A stretch of 28,450 nt of DNA from Zygophlyctis sp. KS116 (taxonomy: Eukaryota; Chytridiomycota). The stretch lies in contig BAAFSQ010000124.1 in the NCBI GenBank assembly GCA_054661495.1, positions 1 through 28,450 on the forward strand, given 5' to 3'. Shown here piece by piece: positions 7,238 through 18,806 of this stretch. The notes beneath the pieces were generated by a model that saw only the letters and a program-made list of their open reading frames with translations, was not told where the DNA came from and searched no databases. Position numbers and translations under genes: made by a program. Numbering within the stretch: position 1 is the stretch's first letter; every line of letters starts with the position of its first letter.

Positions 7238-9329
7238 TTATAAAAACTTTATTACATTGAGTTTTAAATCTTCTTTGGATTGCGATGATTCCGAACCAAA
7301 AGCATTGATCGCTTCATAAACTTCCGTTCCAAAACTTGACGATTTTTGCATTTGAACTTCATGAGGAATACAATCAGCTGGTAATTTGATCCATCCCTGT
7401 TGTTTATGAGAAGGGATAGTTTCTTTGTATTTAGAATCAGATATAAATTGATGTCTTAACGCCTTTTTCAGAGATGATTTTTCAAGCAATTCATCATCTT
7501 CATCCTTTTTAAGAGATATTTGTTTGAGTTTTTTAAAAAAATCATCAAATACTGGACTTTTGAGAGATTTTTCCTTGACCGAAACTATTCTTGTCCGAAA
7601 TCCTCCCCAAATCTGGACATTCCATGTAAAAAGTGAAAAAATCAAAACTATCAAGTCCAATACACTCTGCAAAAGAATGCTGTAAAGGGGATAAATTATT
7701 CCTAGCATCGGCTTTCCAAATTTAGAAGAAAAAAAAGCGAAGGCAAGACATCGAATAAGATACGGTATGAGGAGAAGAATAATCTGAGTTGAGGAATAGG
7801 CATTACTAAATAAACATGTCAACAAAAGGCTGAAAATGGTCAACTGTGACGCCTTTGTGGCTAAATTCCACATATTGAAATAATAGACTCTTTTAACTTC
7901 AGTAAAGAGCTTTCTGCTACCCAAAATACCTACTGTAGTCGCTACTAGCCCCAAATAATGCCTTCTTTTTTCATCGATATAGTTTGCCCAGCTACCAGCT
8001 GACCGATGCTGAATTTTTACAGATTGAGAATAATACAGTCCTCGCGCTCCATAATTTTCGATAATTACTATATAAAGTTACGACTAAATACTTACAATTT
8101 TGAAGAAGTAAATGATCTGCAAATCGCGTCCTATTGTAAGATGCGATAGAAGTTCTCTGATCCAAATTTCCGAAATATCTTAGCTCTATATCTCGAAAGG
8201 CCGCAAAGCGCATCATTATCAATTGGCCAGGCATATCTAGAATTATTAAATAAATTATACCATAATAACAATCATATCGCTTTTCAGCCTGCAATACAAA
8301 AATTTCTTTTTCAATACACTCCATCGTTTCGACAATCTCCAATATGTCATTGTTACATTTCTTTATACTCTTGGATCCAAGAACTCCCACTATCCTTCGA
8401 TCATTGTAAAGTTTCATAGAACCGTTGAGGATTGCATGTTTATCGAAAATAATGTCCGAATCTGAGAATACTAGGATTGGATCAGATGAAATGTCAGGAT
8501 CAGAACCAAAAACACGACGAATAATCTCCAGTCCATATCTCTGAAAATTAGAATAATATAATCACCTGTGAAGATTGCTTTCCGGTATGCCTAAATTTTC
8601 CAACAATGATACGAACGCCATTATATTCTGTTTCTCCATATTTGTATTTAAATACAGCATCGAAAATATTTAAACGATTTAGAAACATAATATATTCCAA
8701 TCCTTCTGAATTTTCATCAAAAGCAAGTATTAAACGAAGCTTTGATTTTGGATAATCTGATTCTACAAGCGAATCGACAGTTTCAATTAAAGCTGATGTC
8801 GGTTCACGAAATATAGACATCACAATAAACACATCTGGATATTCTAGAGCATTTGATGTGGACTCGGAATCCTTATTTAAAATTTCATTTGCTTTAGATC
8901 GAAGGGAATTTACTGAAACAATACTTTTCAGATTAAAGATGATGACTATAAGCCACAGACTCCAATAAGTTAAAAGATCAAATACGATCCCCTTGATATC
9001 AAGACTAATCTATGAGTTTCTAAACTTATTTACAGAGCATTTAATGTCCATCCTAGCATGATTCCCTTTGAAATAAAAAACAGGCCAACTCCTATTAGGA
9101 AGACACCTTTATGAAACTGAGGATATTTGGAAGATGGATTTTGATTCAAACCGACCCAATGCAGAACGACCAATATCAAATAACTGCACATATGGATTAT
9201 TGATAGAGTTGATATGATTGCTAGTCCGATAGCGAATCCATTTGTAGATCGGACGACATCGGAATGAGTTATCGCATTATTGGCACCACCACTGACAAGA
9301 GTAAAATCAGAAGCGGGTTTAAGTAGCAT
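7238..9329 (-). CDS. Chitin-synthase-like family 2 glycosyltransferase with altered catalytic motifs
   Basis: Introns at 9005-9033, 8541-8565, 8237-8260 and 8068-8095 give 661 residues. The start is the ATG at 9329; an in-frame stop lies upstream. There are about three membrane segments in residues 25-122, then a GT-A domain. Family landmarks are MSIFREPTSALIETVDSLV.SDYP, GKQSSQ (for GKRxTQ, about 240), FSDSDIIF (about 270, the DxD), MPGQLIMMRF (for LPGALTMVRF, about 340), more membrane segments (about 458-533) and WGGFRTR. Chitin synthases then need EDR and QRRRW. The aligned positions here read NRTR (about 374) and EKRRH (about 420), so the general base is missing. The third intron has no stop and is a multiple of three, and only its removal restores the MPG motif. 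The product may use another substrate or be inactive. The polar C-terminal tail is probably cytosolic. Confidence 0.75.
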
Positions 9330-9427
9330 GTATTCCAATTATCAAAATTCCGGTTTTAAATCAGTCGGACAAGTTACATGAAGCGGAAGCGATTACTTTT
9401 GATGAACACGTCAGTCACGTCGCGCTA
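9330..9427. promoter_or_regulatory. Bidirectional promoter region
   Basis: These 98 bp separate the divergent starts of the chitin-synthase-like gene (minus) and the GT32 gene (plus). They contain TCGGACA at 9365-9371, which is TGTCCGA on the minus strand about 36 bp upstream of the ATG at 9329. The same motif lies in front of several other genes in the window. Confidence 0.5.
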
Positions 9428-10346
9428 ATGAAACTGCCACTGCGAGTCCTGAGTCGATTGGTTGCGATTTCACTGATTGTATTATTAATGATGTGCATAG
9501 GATCATACAATTATCTCGGATATCAGAGATATGGATGGCTGGAAAATAAAATGACAAACATTCATTTACAGTAATGATTTCTATTTATTCACCATCAGAT
9601 TCAAATCAAACGCCCATATACCACGTATAATTCACCAAACATATAAAAATATTACCATTCCACAAAAATGGAAGAAATACCAGGAATCTTGCAATTATAC
9701 CGATCCTTCTTGGGAGTATAAATTCTGGTCGGACGAACAAAATTTAGCCTTCATTACCAAGAACTATCCCTGGTTTTTAGACACATATAATAGCTATTTA
9801 TATCCTATTCAAAGAGCCGATGCAATCCGTTACTTTTTACTCTACCATTACGGGGGAATTTATGTGGATTTAGATATTTCGTGCTCAAAAGACCTCGAAC
9901 AACTATTAAAAGTGCCAGCATGGATTCCCAAGACAGATCCAATCGGATTTTCGAATGATGCGATAGGAAGCAGCCCAAAGCATCCATTTTTGAAGCAAGT
10001 CATAGAAGCATTACCATTTTGGAACATAAACTTGATTACTAATTATCCAACAGTGATGATAAGCACAGGACCATTATTTCTTTCTGTACAAGCCTATAAA
10101 TATCATAAAAATCCAAATCGCACCGAACTGATCATTCTGCCAATAAACTGGTATACCCAAAAATATTTTTCACATCACAACGCAGGAAGTTCGTGGCATT
10201 CAACGGATGCATTCATCGTCAAAAAGCTTTTTTCTAATCGATGGTGGATCATTTTTCTCGTAGTAGTTATTGCTAGCCGAAAGTTTTTAACCAATGTTTT
10301 GAGTCTTCTCAAATATATCAAGAAGACTCCCGGTTACTCCTTCTAG
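9428..10346 (+). CDS. GT32 mannosyltransferase, SUR1/CSH1 (MIPC synthase) type
   Basis: One 28-nt intron (9571-9598) gives 296 residues. Residues 10-30 form a signal anchor (VAISLIVLLMMCIG), giving a Golgi type II topology. The catalytic domain shows IPRIIHQTYK..IP..W, YPWFLDTYNSYLYPI.RADAIRYF, YGGIYVDLD (the DXD) and STGPLF.SV, ending in GSSWH. The order GFSNDAIGSSPKHPF...STGPLF...GSSWH is characteristic of fungal inositolphosphoceramide mannosyltransferases (Sur1, Csh1) rather than protein-glycan OCH1. The expected reaction is transfer of mannose from GDP-mannose to inositolphosphoceramide. After the domain comes a second hydrophobic segment (WWIIFLVVVIA) and a basic tail. The last 60 bp overlap, on the opposite strand, the end of the armadillo gene. 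Confidence 0.85.
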
Positions 10347-12751
10347 AGAATCCACAGAATTCACAATATGTAATGCCCTACGTAAACCACCCTGTTGATC
10401 AACATTGATTTCTAATTCCTTTCTATAGCGTATGGTGTCATGGTTATAGTGTTTGCGGCCGTTTTGATTGATACCAATTTGGTCAGTTGGAAATGAAAGC
10501 TCGTTCTTTTGATATTCAATCGTGTCATCAATTTTAGGTCTATTTTGAGCCATCCGGTTGATAGAAGCAATGAGCTCCCCACATTGATCATTTGCAATGT
10601 TCTTGAAACCAGCTATACTTCAATTTTGAAAATAAGTTACCATTGCCTTGGCAAAGTATTAGAAGAAGGTGACTAGCATTCAGCGCTGTAATTGAATCCA
10701 GCGTCGAATATTCAGACCCAGCAGCATCAGCTTGAGTGAAAACTGACTTAAAAAAATGCATTAAAGGAATTTCATATCGAGCGATAATCGACAGGGCTTC
10801 TTCACATAACGAGCATAAAAGTACTAGAGCGACAATCCCTTCATTTTGAACAACTGGAAACGTTTGAAATGCCCTTACTGGATTAAAATCGACATAAATA
10901 TCCAATGAAAAGTCAACCAATGACATTTGATGTGGGGGAGGTGAAGATAAAATGAATCCAGTAACAATTTGAAGTAGCAGCGTTACGCATCCGTACTTCA
11001 AAAGCAATCTCCCTAAGCCAGGAAGATTATGTTTATGAATAAGTTTGATAAGATTAGCATTTAATCGACCAACTTCGTTCCTAATGTTACTATCCGCTTC
11101 ATCTGTTGAGCACCAGCTTAATATATTAATTTTTTCAATAAGTGAATGGGTTCTTGGTGTCAGTTCAGATTCTACATATTCTTCTTCAATATAATATTCA
11201 TATTCACAATCAAGGATAATTCTGAAAATATTTCGAAAATCTATTCCATTAGTATTAAAATAAATTACCTGATTTTCCAGTCGTTAAATTTTTTAGGATA
11301 CTTATGCAGTTGCAAGTTAGTTGCCTGTTATGGGGCGCCTCCACTAGATCCATAATAGTCTTGAACAGCAAAGTTGAGCTTAATCTTTCTTTACATGAAT
11401 CAGCCAAAGTTATGTTTTTCAATGCACTTATGATTGCCTGTATTAGATTTGCGGAAGAAAGCTGATGGTCCTTATTTAACTTTTGAACTTCCTTGTTTAG
11501 TAGTCTGATCAGAACTTCATCTACTTCATAGCTTTTGACAAGCTCATAACAAGTCTCATCTTTCATTAAATTTGAAAAAATACCGCTCCGAGCTAAATTC
11601 CCCAGACATAAAGCACCCGCGATAGCCAATTCTAATTGCATTCTTTGAGTGACATGGTCTGTTTGGATCCATCTTTTGAATGTATTTACAATTTTATGAC
11701 TTGATGCTAGATCTTTCATATGAAAATCTTCAACTTTTAAATTAAAAATAAGTACCATTTAGAGAGAGCAAAGTAACTAAAACGGAATAAGTTTTTAGCA
11801 AATCGGCTACAGTTCCTTGAAATTCATATGAATAACTATAGTTAGCATAAATCAACGAGGGATCAATATCGACAATAAGTTTGTATAGCTCTTCAATGAT
11901 CCATAATAAATCAGTTGACAAAAATGAGCTTGAGATAATTTCTTTTTGAGTGTAATCTTCAGTCAGAAACCCGTAATCTTACCATCTTCTATGATTGTTT
12001 CTAAAATCAAACCACAAGCATCCAAGGCCTCCAATCTTTGCTTGATTGCTACCAAAGAACTTTCATTCCCAGATTTGCAAATTTCAAGAATCTCTTCTAG
12101 ACAGAAACGCAAAATCAATTTTAGCGTGGCTAATCCACTTGCTAAAATGAGCGCTCTAGGACCTGAATCTACGAAATTATTATGACAAACCAACCTATTT
12201 CTAAAACATTTGCCAACAATCGTAGCCCCGTAACAACAAAAGATATATTTTGATGCTTCGAATCGATTGATATCTTTGATAGTATTTTTGGAATCCCGTT
12301 TAAATCCGCAATCATTTTTTGTGTTGTTCTATTTTCCATTGTTAGATTAACTAAAACCGATAATGTCAAATCTAATTGGAAATCAATGCATTGAAATATT
12401 CTATGTTTTAGAGAATAAATTATCTACCTCTCCACTGCATTGGGAGTTTCTGATATTATGTCCCTATTATAACCTAAGCCTAAACTACTGTATTCATTTA
12501 CCATTGTTAAAAGTCAAATTGCCAATACATCTCAGGAGTTGAAAGGTAATAGGAGATTCAGAAGGGGTAATCATCTGAGCTATAAATGGAAGAAGCTCGG
12601 AATTTCCAATAAATTCCCTCCATTCATCTACTCATTAATATTGAATCTTACCATCCTTTGCAAATTCCGCGATTTCGTTCGCTGCGTCAACTGCGTCTTT
12701 AGACTCGAGCCTTGATTTAAACGCCTGGAGAGTTTCTGAATTCATTTTCAT
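10287..12751 (-). CDS. Armadillo-repeat protein resembling SmgGDS / RAP1GDS1
   Basis: Nine exons; introns 12628-12651, 12480-12501, 12401-12427, 12169-12194, 11957-11982, 11734-11755, 11241-11268 and 10613-10640 (22-28 nt), giving 753 residues. The start at 12751 (MKMNSE) is the first ATG; a second lies two codons on. The protein is alpha-helical armadillo repeats throughout. The stretch LELAIAGALCLGNLARSG...ALKNITLA corresponds to the SmgGDS signature LQLAGALAIANFARN...ALRNLAIP, and ILKNLTTGKS and NVLEI repeats fit too. In animals SmgGDS is a guanine-nucleotide exchange factor/chaperone for Rho and Rap GTPases; a similar small-GTPase role here is inference. Two introns are only 22 nt. The C-terminal 70 residues are polar and without similarity known to me. 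The 3' 60 bp overlap the GT32 gene antisense. Confidence 0.7.
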
Positions 12752-12814
12752 TACAAAAGCACCTCAATTCTAGCCCAGAACCTCTATAACCCACCCATTT
12801 GACATGTCCGATAA

Positions 12815-15800
12815 TTAATTCGGACCTTTTATTTTTTTTAGAAAATCATCAATGTTTTCCTCTACTTCTTCCTCAATCTCCACACCTTCAATGTTCTGTG
12901 CATCAGTTGGGAATAAATCTAAAAGTACGTCGGTTGACATACTCTCAAGCCCAGCGTTTTCAGTGTTAATTACAGTATTTGCGATTGATAATTTGAATTT
13001 TTGTAGTCTAAAAAATTAAATTAAATATCATACCCCATAATCTTCTCTTCGATTGTTCCTTTGGTAATAAGTCTGTAGACATTTACTACCCGTTTCTGAC
13101 CTATTCGGTGCGCACGGTCCATGGCTTGTACGTCCTTCATTGGATTCCAATCATGCTCAAAAAATATAACAGTGTCAGCTCCTGTCAAATTCAGGCCCAG
13201 GCCTCCAACTGAAGTGGTCAACTAGTTTGTAAATTATCAAAATCCTACCACCAGAATGTCAATCGATGGGTCAGCATTAAATTGCGTTACAATTTCATGC
13301 CTTGCATCCAGACCAGTGCTACCATCCATTCGTAGCCATGATAAGCCTGGAATATGCGTTTCAAACAAATCTTTTTCGATGATATCAATCATGGTCTTCA
13401 ATTGTACAAAAATTAGAGCCCGATGGGGAGCGACTGCAGTGTCTTCTGACTTGAACGCTATTCCACATTGTGTTAGTAAATCTTTTAATGCCAATAGTTT
13501 AGGGGCGTGTCTAATATCATGTAGGCTTGATCCTTTTCTTTCGAGCTCTTGTTTGATCTGAGAATATTCTGGTTTTTCATTTGAAAGTACCAGTAATGGG
13601 TGATTGCATACCTTACGAAGATATTGAAGATTTTGAAATATATGAGTTCGTTTTTGGGGTTCTTCCTGCTCATGGACTTTTGAATCAGAATTGTCCTTTT
13701 CATACTCTTTGTAGAGTGAAACTTGCAACTCGCTCATATCACAATAGTAATCTTGGATAATTTTGGGTGGCAAATCGTCTAATACATCGTCTTTCATTCT
13801 CCTGAGAATAAAAGGAAGAACTTGCTTATGAAGTGCCTCAACAGCTAGAGCAGCCTGTTCTTGTTCTCTTCCAGAAGTTTTTGAATCTCTTGAAGCTAAA
13901 ATCGGTTTGCTGTATAGATCGTTAAATTCTTTTTCCGTTCCTAATAATCCAGGCATTAAAAAATCGAAGAGGGACCATAATTCTAAAACATTGTTTTGTA
14001 TAGGTGTTCCGGACAAGATTAAGCGATGAAAAGCCTGAACAGATTTGACTGCCTTTGTGAGTTTAGTCTTTGGATTTTTGACTATAAATATTATAAAAAA
14101 TTAAATACTAATATGCCCTTCATCAAGAACCATGTAGTTAAAAACAGCACTTCCACTAAAGCAAAACTCGAGATCAACTTTCAAAGTGTCATATGATGTG
14201 ATAACAACATCATAGAGAGAGAAATCTTTCACCATTTTCCGTCTATCATTTTTGTTTCCTATATGAAGGATTGGCTTTAAAAAAGGGGCAAATACTTGAA
14301 TTTCGCTCAGCCAATGTCTACATAATGAAGGAGGGCAAACAATGAGAGATGGTAAATCTCTAGAAGCAGCTGGAGTGCGATTCAGGGCTCTGTTAGCATG
14401 ATCAGAAGCGATTATACATATTGTCTGAAGAGTCTTTCCGAGTCCCATATCTTTTCATCAACGATATTCAATACTTACCGTCACATAAAATACCATGAAG
14501 TCCATATCTATTTAAAAAGGCCAGCCAATTCACTCCATCTTTTTGATACGGGCGCAGCTGAGCTTTAATGTCAACATTTAGCTCAAAATCTTCCACTTTT
14601 TCGGATCCAACAAGTTGTCCCATAAACTTCCTTTCTTCATCCTTCAATCTTATCATTTCCGGGCTAAATCCTTCTGGATTAGGAATTCCTTTTTCCAAAG
14701 GAACCAATTTCACTAGTTTAGCAAATATATTTGAGCATAAAAATCGAACATTAGAATCAGGATCAGACATTCTTCGCAGAATAGGTACAATCAAAAATAC
14801 TATATATGCCAAAACTTCATCTTTCATCATTTCCAAGATTTGAAAAATGGCCTCTGATGCTCCAAGGCGATTAACTAATTGATTGGTATCCGACATTAAA
14901 GGAAGAATTTCGTCGATAACAGCTTTCATTGAAGGAAAAGTTAAATGAAGGCACATAGTTCCCAAACAAGTAGATGCGCGATATCTAACTATCGAGAGAT
15001 TGTGGTGGCAAAGTTCACATATAATTTCCAGCAGCGGTTGGATTTTAGTATCGAGAATTGATCTTTCCAAAAAAGGAATAATAAATTGTAGTAATGTCAT
15101 AGCATTTAAAGTTTCGCTAGTTGAAGAGATTGATTTGGAATCAAAGGTTGTGAGTGGCAAACCAATTAAAGTCCACACGCTTGGTATTTCAATTAATAGA
15201 GCGGCACCAAACATTTTGCAAACTTTTGAAAAAACAGCGATTGATCCCCGAAATTCAATTGATTGGGCGGTTTGTAACTCTGCGTCTTCATCACCAGTAA
15301 GATCACCCATCAGCGAATTTTTTCTTGAGTTTTTCGTCTTTTTGCTTTTTTCACTCTTGATTTCTATCCCCAGCCGAAGTTTCTCGAGAGAAAGGATGGG
15401 AAATTGAACTTGATCTATCGGATCGTTTATAATGAATTCGGGATCATTACAAACCATATTTGATACTGTCTTAATTATTTTTTCATTTATAGCTAAAGCT
15501 TTACCTCCCTTTTTGGAATTATAATAAATTAATTCAGACATGGATTCCGCTGATCTTTGCTGGAAATATAATTCGGATTCCTTTTTTAAGCTATTTAGAA
15601 GAGACCTTATTACATGATTCTGCTTTCCAGGAAAATATTCGGTACAAACCAATAGACTTGCCATTGATGACATATATATGATTTCCATACTTTCTTGACG
15701 GGAGTAGAAATCACCAACTGCATTTTTGAGTTTTGTTTTCTTATTATTTAAATTTTCCAACATCTGAGATGTCGAAGATGTAGAATTCATCATTTTCATC

Positions 15801-18172
15801 AGATCGTCGAAAATATTGCTGACAATATTTTCTGCTATATGTACTGTAAAAATAGGTCCAAGATCTGAACTTACACGGTTTTGATCAAACGGCAGCAAAG
15901 GTAAATTCGGAACTTGACATCCTGCACTTGAAAAAAGTCTAAACAATGTATCTGTTTGCTGCCACACATCTACAAGGTGTGACTGAAGTTCGAAGAAAAG
16001 CGGCTGATTTCCACCATAAACAGAAGTAAGTTGATCATTTATCAAATATATCAGACCGTTAACAACCGGAAGATGTGATGAGTCTTTTGAAGGATACTTT
16101 TCATGAAAATTGAAAAACCAGTATTGAATAACTATAGCGACAAAAATGCGATTAAATACATAAGGACTGTTTATACAATTTGTAAGAATTTGAGAGACTG
16201 ACTGGATTGATAATTCAGTGGTATTTGTGTCAAATATATGAAATAATAATTGCCCAAGAGCCTTAGAGGCAATTACGCGATTAAACATCACCTGCGATCT
16301 CGAAACAACAGTGAAGTCTTGCATCGCCATTGCTTTATCATGAGGAGATATATTAATACCCTCATTACCTTGAACTTTTCGAACATTTCCTATTATAAAA
16401 CGACCCAACTTTTGAGCATTCGATTTTTCAGATGTATAATAAATGAACTGTCCAGGATCTATCCGTGAACCTAGCGGATACATTAGCATGGTAAAAAACC
16501 CCGGCATAAATGAAGAAAAATATGAATACAAATCATCGGATAATATGTTGGCGTTTAAGGCCAAAACATTAACTATTTCGTTCCATATTTTAAGTGAAAG
16601 TTCAACAATTTCGGGCTTCTCTTCTAGGAAAAAATTCTGAAATAGTAAATGCAGTAAATCAGGAGTTATCCAAGAAATGCTTGATCTTGAATTAAACTTT
16701 AGAGATGCAAATGTAGACAATGACTCTAATATAGAAGCTCTTGCAGAAGATATAGCATGCCTAAAAAAAGGATAAATTTGTGGTACTAAATGTGATAGAA
16801 AATCACAGGTTTCATTTTGAATAATGATAGATATTTCTGGTCGAGTTATTAATTTGGAAATTAAGTCCATAATTGAAACTGTGGCAGAAGTCAAATCATC
16901 TAATTCATGCAAACTGTTCCATAAAGGAATGAGTATTGTATCAAAAATTTTAGGTCCAGAGAATATTCTAACAATATGATCTACAATTGGCACCAAAGTG
17001 AGTGCAGCTACAACACGGACATCATCATTCGCATCCAGAAGGCCATCCAGAATAGTTGAAAGAATCGGAGAGAAATCACCATCTTCACCTTTAAACAAAA
17101 ATTCCAATAAATCGGTCCTAACAGCAAGTATATATTTGAGCCCAGTAAATGCAGCTAAACGAATTCCCCAAGATTGACCGACAAGTTCCGAAGAGATTTT
17201 AGATTCTCTAATTAAAACCAATAATCCTTTAGAAATAATGTCAAAAATAAGTTCTTTTGAAGCAAATTGCGATACAACCCCTAGAACCTGAGCAGATACT
17301 TCCCTTACAGGGATTTGGGGATTATCACCTACAAAATCAGTAAATTTATCTAATGCCAAAACGCATAATAGCCTAACTGATAGATCTCTACACCAATCTT
17401 GATGAATTTTAATATTCTTCTCGTCTTCAAAATCATCCATTTTCCCCATACTCCCCCCTAAATTCCTTAAAATCTCACGTAGAGCCAAAGCTGATCCATG
17501 ACGCACTTCCCAAAAAGGAGAAAAGAGCTGTTTTAACAATTTTTGAATCAGATATTGCATAGGATGTTGATTTTCAGGAATTTGAAATTCCAATTCCTTT
17601 TTATATGCAACAACCACCTTTTCATTTTCAATTTTGATCCTTTTTGTTGATTGATTTGAGCTTTTTTCTTTTCTCTTTGCCCGATTTCTTTCTCTTGCAG
17701 ACATTTCTGGCACATCTTCCTTTTTCAAAGACTCTTCCTTCAAGTCTGCGACATCAACCAACCCATCTATGATCAGTAAAATACTAATAATCGTACCTAT
17801 TTCTAGACCAAGTTTTTCCTTTATAATTTTTTTTTGTTCGTCCGCTTCCATTATAAACGCCTCGTACTCTTCGCCGGGACTTTCCAACAATGGAATTCCA
17901 TTTTTCAACTCTTCAAAGTCTGAAAACTCTAAAAATTCAAAATCTCTCAACTGCCAAATCACAGATACCTGCATGCTTCCTAGAGTCATTGCCGTCTGAG
18001 TTCTAGTGTCCCAACTCTTAAATCCCAAAAGTGGCACAATTTTGACCAGCAAAGAAGCCAGATCCTGAGGCCTATTATTGACAATCTGTGCAAGTTGAAT
18101 TGATGCATTTCTCTTGATTCCACTAGACGATCCCTGGTCCAACAATACAATTAAACGATCCAATCGACTCAT
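12815..18172 (-). CDS. MOT1: MOT1/BTAF1, TBP-removing Snf2-family ATPase
   Basis: Introns 14451-14478, 14082-14108, 13222-13248 and 13008-13033 (28, 27, 27, 26 nt) give about 1749 residues. The start at 18172 begins [16 protein letters not shown], the family's N-terminus. An in-frame ATG ten codons upstream is less likely. HEAT repeats fill the first 1200 residues (for example [17 protein letters not shown]). The Snf2 ATPase follows: DMGLGKT (motif I, split by intron 1), LDEGHIIKN (II), LSGTPIQNN (III), [21 protein letters not shown] and [13 protein letters not shown] (V-VI). The enzyme strips TATA-binding protein from DNA. Positions 17767-17796 look like a further 30-nt stop-free intron; removing it gives KLGLEIDGLVDV. 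The C-terminus stops soon after VLLDLF, so it lacks the LWDxxQY tail of other members. Confidence 0.93.
17767..17796 (-). other. Probable stop-free 30-nt intron inside MOT1 exon 1
   Basis: Minus strand: GTACGATTATTAGTATTTTACTGATCATAG, with GT start, TAG end and a TACTGAT branch-like site. It is a multiple of three without a stop, so the frame stays open either way. Unspliced it inserts GTIISILLI, a hydrophobic stretch out of keeping with the polar surroundings. Confidence 0.5.
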
Positions 18173-18394
18173 ACAATGAAAGTTTAGGTCCTGGTTTTGC
18201 AAAGTATCACTAGTCCCTAATGACCATTATTAAAGGCCATTTTTCTATGATTAGATTGGATATAAATAATTATAATTATAAGCCTCTTGTACTCTAGTCA
18301 TCTATGAGAATATCTAAACACGAGGGTGAAATTCGTAGTGTCCGAAATCTACACAATTGCATAACTTGCATTTCTAACCTAAACTTGAACCAAA
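18173..18394. promoter_or_regulatory. Bidirectional promoter between MOT1 and RNase H2C
   Basis: These 222 AT-rich bases lie between divergent starts. GTGTCCGA at 18338-18345 lies about 50 bp in front of the RNase H2C start. No further gene is visible. Confidence 0.45.
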
Positions 18395-18652
18395 ATGCTT
18401 CAAATACTTCCCTGCTATATTGACAAGGATGGCAAAGAGCCTGATTTAGAAAAATACTTTCTACACGATGGAGAAACTGGGAATTTTAGGGGTAGAAAGC
18501 TGGTCGGAGTGACTACAGAACTAGAGGAATTTAAAGGACTATATAAAAAGAAATCCTTTTCTAAAGTCTTGATGTGGAGTCATGATACGAAATCAGAGAG
18601 TTTGGGACAGATTTTGAAGGTGATGAAGACTCTGGATGCATTAAATGGATAA
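18395..18652 (+). CDS. Ribonuclease H2 subunit C
   Basis: An intronless gene of 85 residues. The order ILPC.IDKDGKEPDLEKYF, then NFRGRKLVG, then LEEFKGL and a final LMWSHD is that of RNASEH2C/Rnh203 (hLPC...G.A.v..yF...FRGR.L.G...p..y.G......f..l..W..D). The subunit is a non-catalytic scaffold of the heterotrimeric RNase H2, which removes ribonucleotides from DNA and RNA from hybrids. At 85 residues it is much shorter than the roughly 110-165 of yeast and human proteins; the insert before the last strand is reduced to a few residues. It lies 154 bp upstream of Arp2 on the same strand. Confidence 0.82.
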   Translation: MLQILPCYIDKDGKEPDLEKYFLHDGETGNFRGRKLVGVTTELEEFKGLYKKKSFSKVLMWSHDTKSESLGQILKVMKTLDALNG

Positions 18653-18775
18653 GGAATGCAGTAAATAATTATATTTTGTATATTTGAGCTGAATTGAAAA
18701 GTTTTGTCCGATCCATCAGATTCAAGATTTAGTGCATTCTAATGTAAAGTAAAGAGCAAAAGAGATCAAAACAAA

Positions 18776-18783
18776 GTGTCCGA
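18776..18783 (+). promoter_or_regulatory. GTGTCCGA promoter motif in front of Arp2
   Basis: Lies 24-31 bp upstream of the Arp2 ATG. The same 8-mer is at 18338-18345 in front of RNase H2C, and the 7-mer core TGTCCGA recurs near the starts of other genes. See the finding on this motif. Confidence 0.4.
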
Positions 18784-18806
18784 TTTCGTGTCCTAAACGA
18801 TAAAAA

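Noticed and set aside
17940-17975. Possible 18-nt intron in MOT1 (GTATCTGTGATTTGGCAG)
   Set aside because: It is shorter than any intron supported here, lacks a branch-like site and is not AT-rich like the others. The frame is open without removing it.
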